Assembly (NCBI GenBank): GCA_938045195.1
Contig: CALINC010000068.1
Span: 14,982-78,981, forward strand
DNA: 64,000 nucleotides
From: an uncultured Treponema sp.
Lineage (GTDB): Bacteria > Spirochaetota > Spirochaetia > Treponematales > Treponemataceae
Reading direction: 5' to 3'
Of the stretch, positions 17,850 through 26,619 are shown in pieces. The translations under genes and the position numbers were made by a program. Below the pieces are notes generated by a model that saw nothing but the letters and a program-made list of their open reading frames with translations, made no database searches and was not told where the DNA came from. Every line of letters begins with the position of its first letter. Position 1 is the first letter of the stretch.

Positions 17850-18728
17850 ATGGAGTATAAATCAATAGAAGAACTGATAAACACGGCACTTAAACAAAAC
17901 TTACGTATTTCCGATATTATTTTAAAAGATCAAAGTGAATCTCTTGAAGAAACCGAAGAAAAATGCTTTGAAAGAATGGCTGCCCATTTAAATGTTATGA
18001 TGGATGCCATCGAAAAGGGGACAAATCCTGACATACGCTCTACAAGCGGTCTAACCGGCGGTGATGCCTATAAAATTTATGAACGTTCAGAAAACGGAAC
18101 TGCACTTTGCGGACCGCTTTTAGCAAATGGAATACGGATGGCTATGGCTGTATCGGAACTCAATGCGTCGATGGGAAAAATAGTTGCGGCTCCTACAGCG
18201 GGTTCCTGCGGAATTTTACCCGGAGCAATCGGTGCCGTATTAAAGGTCAAAAACGTAAAAAAAGAGGATGCCGTTATGGCCCTTTTTACGGCGGGAGCGA
18301 TAGGAATGGTGATCGCAAATACTGCTTCAATCTCCGGAGCGGAAGGCGGCTGCCAAGCCGAATGCGGTTCCGCCTCGGCAATGGCGGCAGGTGCTGTTGT
18401 AGAGCTTTGCGGCGGAAGCCCTGATATGGTCGCTTCTGCAACAGCCATTGCGTTAAAGTGCATTTTGGGGCTGGTTTGCGATCCCGTTGCAGGACTGGTA
18501 GAAGTCCCTTGCGTAAAACGGAATGCCTCCGGCGTTAGTCTTGCATTTACTGCCGCAGAACTTGCGCTTGCAGGCATAAAAAGCGTTATTCCTGTCGATG
18601 AAGTTATTCTTACAATGAAAAAAGTGGGAGATACACTTCCTTCTTCACTTCGAGAAACTGCAGAAGGAGGACTTGCCTGCACCCCTACAGGAAAAATACT
18701 GCAGAAAAAAATTTTCGGCATAAGATGA
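17850..18728 (+). CDS. sdaAA: L-serine dehydratase, alpha subunit (iron-sulfur)
   Basis: Catalytic partner of the beta subunit. 292 residues with the family core GKIVAAPTAGSCGILPG (about 110-126), a conserved cysteine cluster in SGAEGGCQAECGSA (Cys168, Cys172) and LVCDPVAGLVEVPC (Cys210, Cys221), which supply ligands for the oxygen-sensitive 4Fe-4S cluster. It ends with the usual ETAEGGLACTPTGK. GGAG lies 8 bases before the ATG. Together the two genes mark a serine-fermenting anaerobe. Confidence 0.95.
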   Translation: MEYKSIEELINTALKQNLRISDIILKDQSESLEETEEKCFERMAAHLNVMMDAIEKGTNPDIRSTSGLTGGDAYKIYERSENGTALCGPLLANGIRMAMAVSELNASMGKIVAAPTAGSCGILPGAIGAVLKVKNVKKEDAVMALFTAGAIGMVIANTASISGAEGGCQAECGSASAMAAGAVVELCGGSPDMVASATAIALKCILGLVCDPVAGLVEVPCVKRNASGVSLAFTAAELALAGIKSVIPVDEVILTMKKVGDTLPSSLRETAEGGLACTPTGKILQKKIFGIR

Positions 18729-18742
18729 AAAATTACCATTCA

Positions 18743-18771
18743 TTGTACAATCTTTCAATTTATGCTATAAA
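18743..18771 (+). promoter_or_regulatory. Sigma-70-type promoter for the 1100-residue TPR gene
   Basis: TTGTAC (18743-18748), a 17-base spacer and TATAAA (18766-18771), 55 bases before the ATG at 18826. It lies just after sdaAA, so the large gene is probably expressed separately. Confidence 0.6.
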
Positions 18772-18825
18772 TATCAAGTCTTATTAAAAAACGCCGAAAA
18801 TAACAGGAGAGGTGTCGGTAGGAAT

Positions 18826-21800
18826 ATGCCCGGTATAAAAGAGCTTGAACAATTTAGAAATGAACTCCGAAAAATTGCAAATGAACCAGAGGTCAGTATC
18901 GGTTGGGGAGAAAAATATGAAGAACTTCCGCTTCCAAAAGAAGCCCCTGTTCCGGATGTAAATGTAGATGACTTATTGGGCAATATAGATTTAGACAATA
19001 TTAAAAATACGGATAAAAATACATCTGAAGAAAAGTCCGATATAGAGGAACTCAAAACGGAAGATTCAGCTCCTCCCGTAACACAACAAAGCGATAACCT
19101 CTTGCCGGATTTGGATAATTTGGACAGCGGTATGCAGGGAGATCTTGATGATTTTAATTTGGATAACTTTCTAAATGCCGATGACCTTTCAAGCCCTGAA
19201 AATATCAGCCCTGCTCAAAATACTACGGCACATAATGATATTCAAGACATATCCGGTGATACTGTATCGGAAAATGCCCCATTTACCGCTACAAAACTGC
19301 AATCGCTGAAAGATGAACACAAAGGTGAAGAAATTTCTCTTTTTGTCGAAGAACGGGATGAAGAACCTGAAGAGACCGCTCCAAAAGAATTTAATTCACT
19401 GCTTTCAGATTTAGATATGGAAAATGCGGCAAATAGGACTTCCGAAGAGGAAATTGACGCAGACAGCCCCGATGTGCCGGAAGCCTTACTTTCCGGTTTT
19501 GGCGAAATGGTAGAAAATGCCCGAAAATCCGATGATAAAGATACGGATGAGTCCGTATTTCCGGATTTTACTCTTGATGCTCAAAATACCCCCGAAATTA
19601 AAACCGTAGAGCCGGTAGACGACATAGAAACATTAGAACCGGTAGATTTTGATATGCCGGATATAAGTGCTAAAGATGAGGCTGATTTTGATATACCGGA
19701 TTTGGAAGAAGTTGAAGGACTTCAAGAGCCTGAAGCATCTAACGAAATTGATATTAGTATTCCGTCTGAAGACGCGTCTTCAGACGATATGAATCTATCG
19801 AATAGTTCCGCTCCGGAAGATTTAGATGCGGAAGGTTCAAATTCCGGGACGTTACCGAATTCGGATTTTTCAGAATTTAATTTATCGCCCAATAATGAAA
19901 ATACGGAAGAGCCGCACAGCGAAGGCTCCGTTGCTCCGCCCGATTTCAGCAATGTCGATATTCCCGACTTGGATGAACACACGGCATTTGCCATAGATGA
20001 TAATGTTTTAGATACGGACATGGGAACGGGGATGGATGAATTTTCCGTACCTGAAAGTTTTATTCAATTCTCTCCGGATAAAGGTTTTAAATTTTCCGAT
20101 TCAAAAAAATCCGGTGATACGGAAGATTATGACGGAAAAATACCCCTTTCAATCAGTGAAGCCGATTATGATATTCTTATAGATAGAATTTCTTCTTTTC
20201 CTTTAAATGTAAGACTCGAAATTGAAAATTATCTTGCAAACGGCGATGACACCGAATTAAATAAGATGGAAATAGTTCATCTTATAGTTAGCGGAGCTTC
20301 TCTGAAAAAAATTGCAGCCAAACTCGAAACAATTTTAGAAAAACCGATTCAAATACCGAAAGGATTCGATAAACAATCTTACGAAGAATATGAACGCCAA
20401 AAGAAAACATTTAAATACCGCTTTATGCACAAAATTCTTCCTGCGGCGACTTTATTTGCAATGACGGCAATTTTAGTTTTTTCAATTCTTGTACTTATTT
20501 GGCACTTTATTTACAAACCTATAACTGCAGAAAGCATTTACAAAGCCGGATTTGCCGGCATTGAAAACGGTCAATATGAAAATGCACTTAAAAGTTTTGA
20601 CGAAGCAGGAACATATAAGAAAAAACGAAAATGGTATTTTAAATATGCAAATGCCTTCCGCCTAAAAAAACAATTTCTTTCCGCTGAAGCAATATATAAA
20701 AGGCTCCTCTTTGATTTTAATCATGATGTACAAGGCGGGATAGAATATGCCGATATGTTAAGTACCGATTTGCGCAATTACGAAAAGGCTGAAAAGGTTT
20801 TACGGCGCGGTGTTTTGGACTTTCATATAAATGATAAAAAAGCTCTTTTAGCATTAGGCGATATATATTTGGATTGGGCTGATGAAGATGCGGAAAAATA
20901 TGAAAACGCAAAAAAAACATTTGTGTCGCTTATAAATATGTACGGTGAAGATGATGTCGTTTTAGGTAGAATGATGCGGTATTTTATTAGAACGGATAAT
21001 TTAGCGGAAGTTTTACCGTTAAAAGAACACTTCATGAATTCAAAATTTAACAAAGATGAATTAGTTGAATTAAGCGGTTATCTTTTGGAAAAGCGGTATG
21101 AGCCGAAATCTTCCGATTCGGATAAATTAAGAAGCAAGATTGAAGACCTTAGAGAACTTTTGGAAAAAGCCGTAAAAACGGTGCCGGAAAGCCCTGAGGC
21201 GCATTATAATTTTGCACGCTTTTTTATACATAACTATAAACCGAAAGCTGCCAAAACATATTTGGAAACGGCAATAAAACTTTATCAAGACAGTATAAAA
21301 ATGACCCCCAGAAGGCTTATCCGTGAGCTTGATTCTATGAGACTTTACGGTGAACTGCTCACAGATGAGAAAAGGTATAATGAAGCGCAAGAAATTTATG
21401 CAAAAGCACTTTCTAAATATGAAGATTATAGTATACAAAAAAGAATTTACCCCAGCAGCATTATCGGAAAGTTATATGCGGATTACGGGGATATTTCTTA
21501 TTTTATATCAGGCGATTATGATTCGGCATTGAATTCGTACCGTCATGCAGTGCAGGAACTATACGATACGCCGTCAATTCAATATAGAATGGGCTATATT
21601 CATTACCAAAATGAAAACTATATTGATGCAATGAAAGCGATGACATTGGCATATACGGAAAAACCGAACGATAAAAATTTGTTATACGGTTTTGGAAATG
21701 TCCTTTTTAAACGCGGAAATTATTTTGCTTCGCAGGCGTATTATGAAAGATTAATGGAATTGCTTGAAGCAGAAAAAATAAGGAAAGGAATAGTTTTTCC

Positions 21801-22128
21801 GCAAGCACGAATTGACCATGCAGAATTTGTAGAAAATTATATGCATACTGCAAATAATTTAGGCGTTGTTTTAAACAGAATTGCTGTACAAAGCGGAGAT
21901 TCGGCAAAAAACGGAAGAGCGATTTCGCTTTTGGGAGAATCGACTAGAGCTTGGGATAATTTGAGCAGAAATCCCGAAACGATGATACGCTCGAAAACAG
22001 TCAACTTAGCCTATGCTAATATTCAAAATATCATAAAACCCCGTTCGGTATTTATTCCCGAAATTTATACCGATATTCCAAAAACATTAGAAAATGAGAA
22101 AATTTTACAACAGTTAGAAGATAGATAA
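18826..22128 (+). CDS. Large membrane-anchored TPR protein, possible flagellar collar component
   Basis: 1100 residues in three parts. Residues about 1-440 are acidic and low-complexity, with repeated D/E-rich short motifs (LPDLDNLDSG, FDIPDLEEVEG), and should be disordered in the cytoplasm. One membrane helix lies at about 544-564 (ATLFAMTAILVFSILVLIWH), just after a basic segment. The last 535 residues are TPR-like repeats (IYKAGFAGIENGQYENALKS; AHYNFARFFIHNYKPKAAKT) that would face the periplasm. Spirochaete flagellar motors have a collar built of such TPR proteins (BB0326/FlcA and relatives in Borrelia); the single-helix plus TPR layout resembles these, but I cannot confirm homology. It could instead be an envelope scaffold. 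AGGA precedes the ATG. Confidence 0.8.
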   Translation: MPGIKELEQFRNELRKIANEPEVSIGWGEKYEELPLPKEAPVPDVNVDDLLGNIDLDNIKNTDKNTSEEKSDIEELKTEDSAPPVTQQSDNLLPDLDNLDSGMQGDLDDFNLDNFLNADDLSSPENISPAQNTTAHNDIQDISGDTVSENAPFTATKLQSLKDEHKGEEISLFVEERDEEPEETAPKEFNSLLSDLDMENAANRTSEEEIDADSPDVPEALLSGFGEMVENARKSDDKDTDESVFPDFTLDAQNTPEIKTVEPVDDIETLEPVDFDMPDISAKDEADFDIPDLEEVEGLQEPEASNEIDISIPSEDASSDDMNLSNSSAPEDLDAEGSNSGTLPNSDFSEFNLSPNNENTEEPHSEGSVAPPDFSNVDIPDLDEHTAFAIDDNVLDTDMGTGMDEFSVPESFIQFSPDKGFKFSDSKKSGDTEDYDGKIPLSISEADYDILIDRISSFPLNVRLEIENYLANGDDTELNKMEIVHLIVSGASLKKIAAKLETILEKPIQIPKGFDKQSYEEYERQKKTFKYRFMHKILPAATLFAMTAILVFSILVLIWHFIYKPITAESIYKAGFAGIENGQYENALKSFDEAGTYKKKRKWYFKYANAFRLKKQFLSAEAIYKRLLFDFNHDVQGGIEYADMLSTDLRNYEKAEKVLRRGVLDFHINDKKALLALGDIYLDWADEDAEKYENAKKTFVSLINMYGEDDVVLGRMMRYFIRTDNLAEVLPLKEHFMNSKFNKDELVELSGYLLEKRYEPKSSDSDKLRSKIEDLRELLEKAVKTVPESPEAHYNFARFFIHNYKPKAAKTYLETAIKLYQDSIKMTPRRLIRELDSMRLYGELLTDEKRYNEAQEIYAKALSKYEDYSIQKRIYPSSIIGKLYADYGDISYFISGDYDSALNSYRHAVQELYDTPSIQYRMGYIHYQNENYIDAMKAMTLAYTEKPNDKNLLYGFGNVLFKRGNYFASQAYYERLMELLEAEKIRKGIVFPQARIDHAEFVENYMHTANNLGVVLNRIAVQSGDSAKNGRAISLLGESTRAWDNLSRNPETMIRSKTVNLAYANIQNIIKPRSVFIPEIYTDIPKTLENEKILQQLEDR

Positions 22129-22147
22129 GGCTCGTATCTACCTACAA

Positions 22148-22187
22148 AAAAAGGCAGCTTTGAATGCAATTTCAAAGCTGCCTTTTT
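22148..22187. terminator. Bidirectional intrinsic terminator
   Basis: A perfect 17-bp stem AAAAAGGCAGCTTTGAA/TTCAAAGCTGCCTTTTT with a 6-base loop, U-runs on both strands. It ends the plus-strand TPR gene and can also stop minus-strand readthrough from the glycan operon. Confidence 0.9.
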
Positions 22188-22263
22188 ATCTCTGACAATT
22201 TCGGAAAATGTAGTATACCTATCGGAAGTTTCTCTATAAAAAACTTAAACAATTAAGAGAGCC

Positions 22264-22325
22264 CCTCTAAAAACCTCAGTTTTTAGAGGGTGAGCTTTGC
22301 TCACCGGTTTACCTTAGATTTAACT
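22264..22325. repeat. 62-bp double-hairpin repeat, copy A
   Basis: Two stems in a row: CCTCTAAAAA/TTTTTAGAGG and GGTGAGC/GCTCACC, followed by GGTTTACCTTAGATTTAACT. Copy B at 63879-63940 has the same orientation and differs at only two bases. In this copy the first stem is perfect; in copy B one mismatch is present. Probably a dispersed intergenic element of the genome. Confidence 0.85.
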
Positions 22326-22440
22326 TGCGATGTTTTTCGTAAGTCATTGATATACAAGGACTTATGAAAAACTCGTCGGGCATCTCTAAAAATCTAACAA
22401 AGTTTTTAGAGCTGCCCAAGAACAAATAATTAAAATGATT
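22326..22440. other. Non-coding hairpin region at the end of the glycan operon
   Basis: No gene is seen between the TPR stop (22128) and the rfbB stop (22441). After the terminator and repeat copy A there is a third hairpin, GGGCA.CTCTAAAAA/TTTTTAGAG.TGCCC at 22378-22417. Read on the minus strand it comes right after rfbB and is followed by GAGTTTTTC, so it may terminate the long operon. A weaker TAAGTC/GACTTA stem lies at 22339-22364. Confidence 0.6.
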
Positions 22441-23529
22441 TTACCGCCCCGTATAATTTTGTTGAATCCAATTACGATATTCTCCTGAGCGGACATTTTC
22501 TATCCATTGCTTATTATTGAGATACCAGTCAACAGTATTTTCAAGCCCTGTTTCAAAATCAAAGTTACGCTTCCAATTAAGTTCATTTTTTATCTTGGTA
22601 CAATCAATAGCATATCGACGATCATGACCTAACCTGTCTGTTACATGAGTGATGGTTTTTCTTACATTTTCTTCGTTAAGACCTGTCTTTTTGCAAACGA
22701 TTTGAATGAGCTTATTTAAAAGCTTTATATTTTCCCATTCATTTTCGCCGCCTATATTATAGGTTTCGCCGAGCTTTCCCTTTTTTAATATCAAATACAC
22801 TGCTTCATTATGGTCTTTTACATGAATCCAGTCCCGTATTTGTTTACCGTCACCGTAAACAGGCAAGGGTTTTTCTTCCAGCATATTTAAAATCATAAGC
22901 GGAATTAGTTTCTCAGGGAACTGAAACGGACCGTAATTGTTTGAACAATTTGATAAAGTTATCGGAATACCATAGGTGTGAAAATAGGCTTTTACCAAAT
23001 GATCGCTTGCAGCTTTACTTGCAGAATAAGGGGAGCGCGGTGCATAAGCGGTAGTTTCTTTAAAAAGCCCCTCTGCACCGAGCGAGCCGTAAACTTCATC
23101 AGTACTGATATGGTGAAAAAGTACGCCGTCTTTTATTGTCCCTCCTGTACCTTGCCAATATTTTCTTGCCGCTTCCAACAGCGTAAAAGTACCGAAAACA
23201 TTTGTCTTTAAAAAAACTTCCGGTCCCAAAATAGAACGGTCTACATGGCTTTCTGCTGCAAAGTGAACCACCGTATCAATATTATATTCAGAAAAAATTG
23301 TATCGACGATTTCTTTATCGCAAATATTTCCGTGAACAAATACATACCGTGTACCGCCGAATTCTTTTTCAACATCAGAGAGGTTGGAAGCATTTCCTGC
23401 ATAAGTAAGTGCATCAAGATTTACGATAGTGCCATTGAATTCTTTTTTATCTTTTAAAAGTGTCCGGATAAAATTGGAGCCGATAAAACCGGTGCCGCCG
23501 GTTACAAGAATGTTTTGCAAGTTCCGCAT
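22441..23529 (-). CDS. rfbB: dTDP-glucose 4,6-dehydratase
   Basis: Second step of dTDP-L-rhamnose synthesis: dTDP-glucose to dTDP-4-keto-6-deoxyglucose, NAD-dependent, cytoplasmic. 362 residues, an extended SDR enzyme. The NAD-binding motif is GGTGFIGSN (about 11-19); the catalytic Asp and Glu lie in STDEVYG (142-148) and the Tyr-Lys pair in YSASK (168-172). It ends the glycan operon. Its ATG overlaps the rfbD stop region at 23529, a sign of coupling. Confidence 0.96.
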   Translation of the reverse strand: MRNLQNILVTGGTGFIGSNFIRTLLKDKKEFNGTIVNLDALTYAGNASNLSDVEKEFGGTRYVFVHGNICDKEIVDTIFSEYNIDTVVHFAAESHVDRSILGPEVFLKTNVFGTFTLLEAARKYWQGTGGTIKDGVLFHHISTDEVYGSLGAEGLFKETTAYAPRSPYSASKAASDHLVKAYFHTYGIPITLSNCSNNYGPFQFPEKLIPLMILNMLEEKPLPVYGDGKQIRDWIHVKDHNEAVYLILKKGKLGETYNIGGENEWENIKLLNKLIQIVCKKTGLNEENVRKTITHVTDRLGHDRRYAIDCTKIKNELNWKRNFDFETGLENTVDWYLNNKQWIENVRSGEYRNWIQQNYTGR

Positions 23530-24401
23530 TAAGCTAACTCCTTTAAATAATTAGATAAACTTTCCTTCCAATCGGGAATCGAAAGAGTAAAGGCTTGTTT
23601 TATTTTTTCTTTATTTAATAAAGAATAAGAAGGTCTTTTTGCTTTTTGAGGAAATTGACTGCTGTCACAAGGTAAAATATTACAGTTACTTTTAATTAAA
23701 TTCAGCTCCTTCCCCTGTTTGTATATTTCATAAGCAAAATCATACCATGAAATATCTCCTTCATTGGAATAATGATATATGCCGTATTGTGCATTATTAG
23801 ATGTTATTATCTTTATCACAACCTGTGCCAAATCAACTGCATAGGTCGGACTTCCACGCTGATCATTTACAACCTTGATTTCATTTTTTTCATTCATTAA
23901 ATGAAGCATAGTTGAAACAAAGTTTGATCCTGCTTTACCATAAAGCCATGCAGTTCTTATGATATAATACTCATTTAAAATCTTATTAATATTTTTTTCA
24001 CCTTCCAGCTTTGTTTTACCATATACACTTTGAGGATCAGTCTGATCAGTTTCGGAATACGGTATAGAAGAATTACCGGCAAATACATAGTCAGTCGAAA
24101 AATGAATAAGTTTAGCACCGTTTTTTTTTGCAAGTTCTGCTATATTTATAAGGGAGTCTGCATTTAGTTTTTGAGCTGTCCCGGTATCATCTTCAGCTTT
24201 ATCTACCGCCGTGTAAGCAGCACAATTAATGATCCAATCTAAGGTTTGTGCTTTAAAATTATTTTGCACAAAACCATTCAAAGATTTTTTATCGGTAATG
24301 TCAGCTTCAATATCAGAACCCATCCAACCAATATTATTTTTACTAAGCAATACTGCAATTTCACGCGCAAGCATGCCCTTAGAACCTATAAGCCAAATCA
24401 T
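23529..24401 (-). CDS. rfbD: dTDP-4-dehydrorhamnose reductase
   Basis: Last step of dTDP-L-rhamnose synthesis. 290 residues, Rossmann motif GSKGMLA (about 6-12), STDYVFAG with the catalytic Thr, and the YGKTKLEGE Tyr-Lys pair. It shares one base with rfbB. The 117-base gap to the CotH-like gene upstream contains a small stem (CGTG/CACG) but no obvious gene. The enzyme set rfbA, C, D, B is complete, with the CotH-like gene lying inside the group. Confidence 0.95.
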   Translation of the reverse strand: MIWLIGSKGMLAREIAVLLSKNNIGWMGSDIEADITDKKSLNGFVQNNFKAQTLDWIINCAAYTAVDKAEDDTGTAQKLNADSLINIAELAKKNGAKLIHFSTDYVFAGNSSIPYSETDQTDPQSVYGKTKLEGEKNINKILNEYYIIRTAWLYGKAGSNFVSTMLHLMNEKNEIKVVNDQRGSPTYAVDLAQVVIKIITSNNAQYGIYHYSNEGDISWYDFAYEIYKQGKELNLIKSNCNILPCDSSQFPQKAKRPSYSLLNKEKIKQAFTLSIPDWKESLSNYLKELA

Positions 24402-24518
24402 GATTTCACCCCATCAATGCTCTATACTGACAATCATTTTAATCCCGTGTATCACACGCTAAAAAATCCACAATTGAGTATTAGAGACCTTACATATTTT
24501 ACTCGACAAGCCACAAAT

Positions 24519-25568
24519 CTACATCTTATTAATTTCAGCATCAAGCCATTTTATCCTGTTGCTAAAAAATTCCAAATCACAGGTTAATTCTGCCTCATAA
24601 TTTCCAAGTGGAACACCCCCAACACTTATCCTATTGGTCAGCAAATCATTCCATTTTTTAAAATTCAATTCTCTTGATTTCTTAATTACTTCCGCTTGCT
24701 GATTGATATAATCAATAAGGGTATTTGCTATTTGATTTTTTTTGTTGTTCCACATATTCTTTAATTCGCTTATAAAATACTCATCTTCAAGTAATCGAGT
24801 AAAATATAATTGATCTTTTTGAACCCAATAATTAACATCACGAGGCCGCGGTCCGTCATACCATCCAATACCAAGTGACCATTCGAAATCCCATACAGGT
24901 CCCATTTTTAATTTATCGGAACTTAAATCGCTAATATAACTATAAGGATTTGTATCTATATTTGCTAAAACTTCTTGAAACAAAAACCATTTACAAAATG
25001 ATTCAACATCAATATATTTTCGGTATCCATTGTTTATGTCCTTGAAACTATCCGATTTCAAAGCTCTCTCCAGTTCATTTATATAATTTAAAATAGCATC
25101 TCGCTGCTGCGTAGTTATTTTCTCTACATCAGGGTGTTTAAAACTATAACCGTATTGATATTCTTCAGAAATAAAATAATTAGGCTCCTTATCATAATAC
25201 TGATCTCTTTCGATTAAGTACCCGGTCGATTTAGGAATGTTCAATCTATTACTTGCTACTTTTACAGACTCGCCCAACTGATAATTTCCTCTATATTCGC
25301 CATTTATAAACAAATCGACAAATTGCATTTTCGGCGTCCATGAAAATTCAAATATCTCACTTAATTTCAAAGCTATCTGTGTTCTTAGAAGCGTCTTATC
25401 CGTATAATTCGCCAATAAAAGCCATGACGTATCTTTGCCTGATGCCATATCTAATAAGTTCTCTTTTTTATTTAACTTTAAACGATATGGTTTTTTAGGA
25501 TAAGACCAAGTGGCATTGCCCCGTCCTTTTATTTTAGTTTCTCCTTCATAAAATGTTACCCCCCCCCC
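24519..25568 (-). CDS. CotH-kinase-like domain, out of frame with its start (phase-variable gene, 3' part)
   Basis: Carries a CotH protein-kinase-like fold (Pfam CotH): WLLLANYTDKTLLRTQIA, an FINGEYRGNYQLGESV strand-turn and the metal-binding style GPVWDFEWSLG. After removing one G from the tract at 25559-25568 the sequence continues without stops as RGGVTFYEGETKIKGRGNAT, then WSYPKKPYRLKLNKKENLL, the usual start of the domain. In the present G10 state the upstream frame stops 8 codons later, so this half is not made from the lipoprotein start. The G9 form would be 514 residues in all. CotH proteins phosphorylate spore-coat proteins in Bacillus; the role of exported relatives is unknown. Confidence 0.8.
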   Translation of the reverse strand, partial: GGGVTFYEGETKIKGRGNATWSYPKKPYRLKLNKKENLLDMASGKDTSWLLLANYTDKTLLRTQIALKLSEIFEFSWTPKMQFVDLFINGEYRGNYQLGESVKVASNRLNIPKSTGYLIERDQYYDKEPNYFISEEYQYGYSFKHPDVEKITTQQRDAILNYINELERALKSDSFKDINNGYRKYIDVESFCKWFLFQEVLANIDTNPYSYISDLSSDKLKMGPVWDFEWSLGIGWYDGPRPRDVNYWVQKDQLYFTRLLEDEYFISELKNMWNNKKNQIANTLIDYINQQAEVIKKSRELNFKKWNDLLTNRISVGGVPLGNYEAELTCDLEFFSNRIKWLDAEINKM

Positions 25569-26064
25569 TACAAATTTTCATATCAGCAGTAACATACGTT
25601 TCTTTTGAATCAATAGGAACGTGCTCATTCGTCTCGATGTAAACAACAGGCAGATCATTATCTTGAAAAGAAATATCAATTTCAAAACTAGTCTTTACAT
25701 CTTGATTCTTCAATAAGACAGTATGCTTCCCAAGCTGAAACATATTCACAGCTTCAATTACCATGTCATTTAAAGAAATATCAGCCTTTGAGCCATCGCT
25801 ATACTGAGCCTGTAACTTAATTCCTGTTAAATCTATATCTTCACCAACAAAATATTGTTGTTTTTTAGGCAACTCTATAATAGTAATTTGCTGCAACTTC
25901 TTCTCTTCCTGAATGGGAACAGTTTCTTGTTGATCCGGAGCTTGCCCTTGCTTAGAGTCATTGCCTGTTGCTTTGAAAGGTGCAGTTGAATAATTACAGC
26001 CAATATTAAACAATATAGTTCCACACCCAACTAAAACGATAACGCCTCGTTTGAATAGATTCAT
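25546..26064 (-). CDS. CotH-like lipoprotein, 5' part with Ig-like domain, truncated at a G10 tract
   Basis: The part translated in the present state: 172 residues beginning MNLFKRGVIVLVGCGTILFN and a lipobox-like IGC, so it would be a surface or periplasmic lipoprotein. A proline/glutamine-rich linker leads to an Ig-like bacterial domain (ITIIELPKKQQYFVGEDIDL, continuing to AQYSDGS, as in Big_3 repeats), then the start of the CotH domain. It ends CRGGGNIL in the wrong frame after the G10 tract. The ATG at 26064 has GAGGTG at 6 bases and is preferred to the GTG at 26073. It lies between rfbC and rfbD. Confidence 0.8.
   Translation of the reverse strand: MNLFKRGVIVLVGCGTILFNIGCNYSTAPFKATGNDSKQGQAPDQQETVPIQEEKKLQQITIIELPKKQQYFVGEDIDLTGIKLQAQYSDGSKADISLNDMVIEAVNMFQLGKHTVLLKNQDVKTSFEIDISFQDNDLPVVYIETNEHVPIDSKETYVTADMKICRGGGNIL
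25559..25568 (-). repeat. Homopolymeric G10 tract (phase-variation switch) in the CotH-like gene
   Basis: Ten consecutive C on the plus strand, read as G10 in the gene. G9 (or 3n) gives a 514-residue ON protein; the G10 sequenced here is OFF. Confidence 0.85.
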
Positions 26065-26085
26065 AGATAACACCTCACTATAAAA

Positions 26086-26619
26086 TTATTTAAAAGCCGG
26101 ATACTTTGTATCTTTTTCCGAGAATATGTACGGTACATCCAATTTTGGCCAGTTAATTCCTATTGCAGGATCGTTCCACATAATGCCGTCTTCATCTTCG
26201 GGATGATAAAAGTCTGTACACTTGTACGAAAAAACAGCCTCAGCACTTAATACCAAAAAGCCGTGGGCAAAGCCCGGCGATATAAAAAACTGATTTTGTT
26301 TTTCAGCAGAAAGCAGAATCCCGTACCACTTGCCATAAGTCGGAGATTTTTTTCTAATATCGACTGCAACATCAAACACTTCACCGCTTAAAACTCTCAC
26401 AAGCTTACCTTGCGGATGTTCTTTTTGAAAATGTAATCCTCTCAAAACGCCCTTGCAAGACTTTGATTGATTATCCTGCACAAAATTATAAGTAATTCCG
26501 GCAGCTTTAAAATCACGTTGCGACCAACTTTCAAAAAAATAGCCGCGGTTGTCAGAAAAAACTTTAGGCTGAATTTCGTAAAGCCCTTTAATAGGGCACT
26601 TTGTTATAGTAATAGGCAT
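26086..26619 (-). CDS. rfbC: dTDP-4-dehydrorhamnose 3,5-epimerase
   Basis: Epimerises dTDP-4-keto-6-deoxyglucose at C3 and C5, the third step to dTDP-L-rhamnose. 177 residues, a cupin enzyme with the catalytic-histidine motif LRGLHFQKEHPQGKLVRV and the SPGFAHGFLVLS signature. It overlaps the rfbA stop by one base and is followed after 21 bases by the CotH-like gene. Confidence 0.96.
   Translation of the reverse strand: MPITITKCPIKGLYEIQPKVFSDNRGYFFESWSQRDFKAAGITYNFVQDNQSKSCKGVLRGLHFQKEHPQGKLVRVLSGEVFDVAVDIRKKSPTYGKWYGILLSAEKQNQFFISPGFAHGFLVLSAEAVFSYKCTDFYHPEDEDGIMWNDPAIGINWPKLDVPYIFSEKDTKYPAFK

Noticed and set aside
18077..18739. 220-codon open frame antisense to sdaAA
   Set aside because: Mirror frame of a strongly conserved gene, with a Pro/Ser/Thr/Ala-rich composition and no homology signal.
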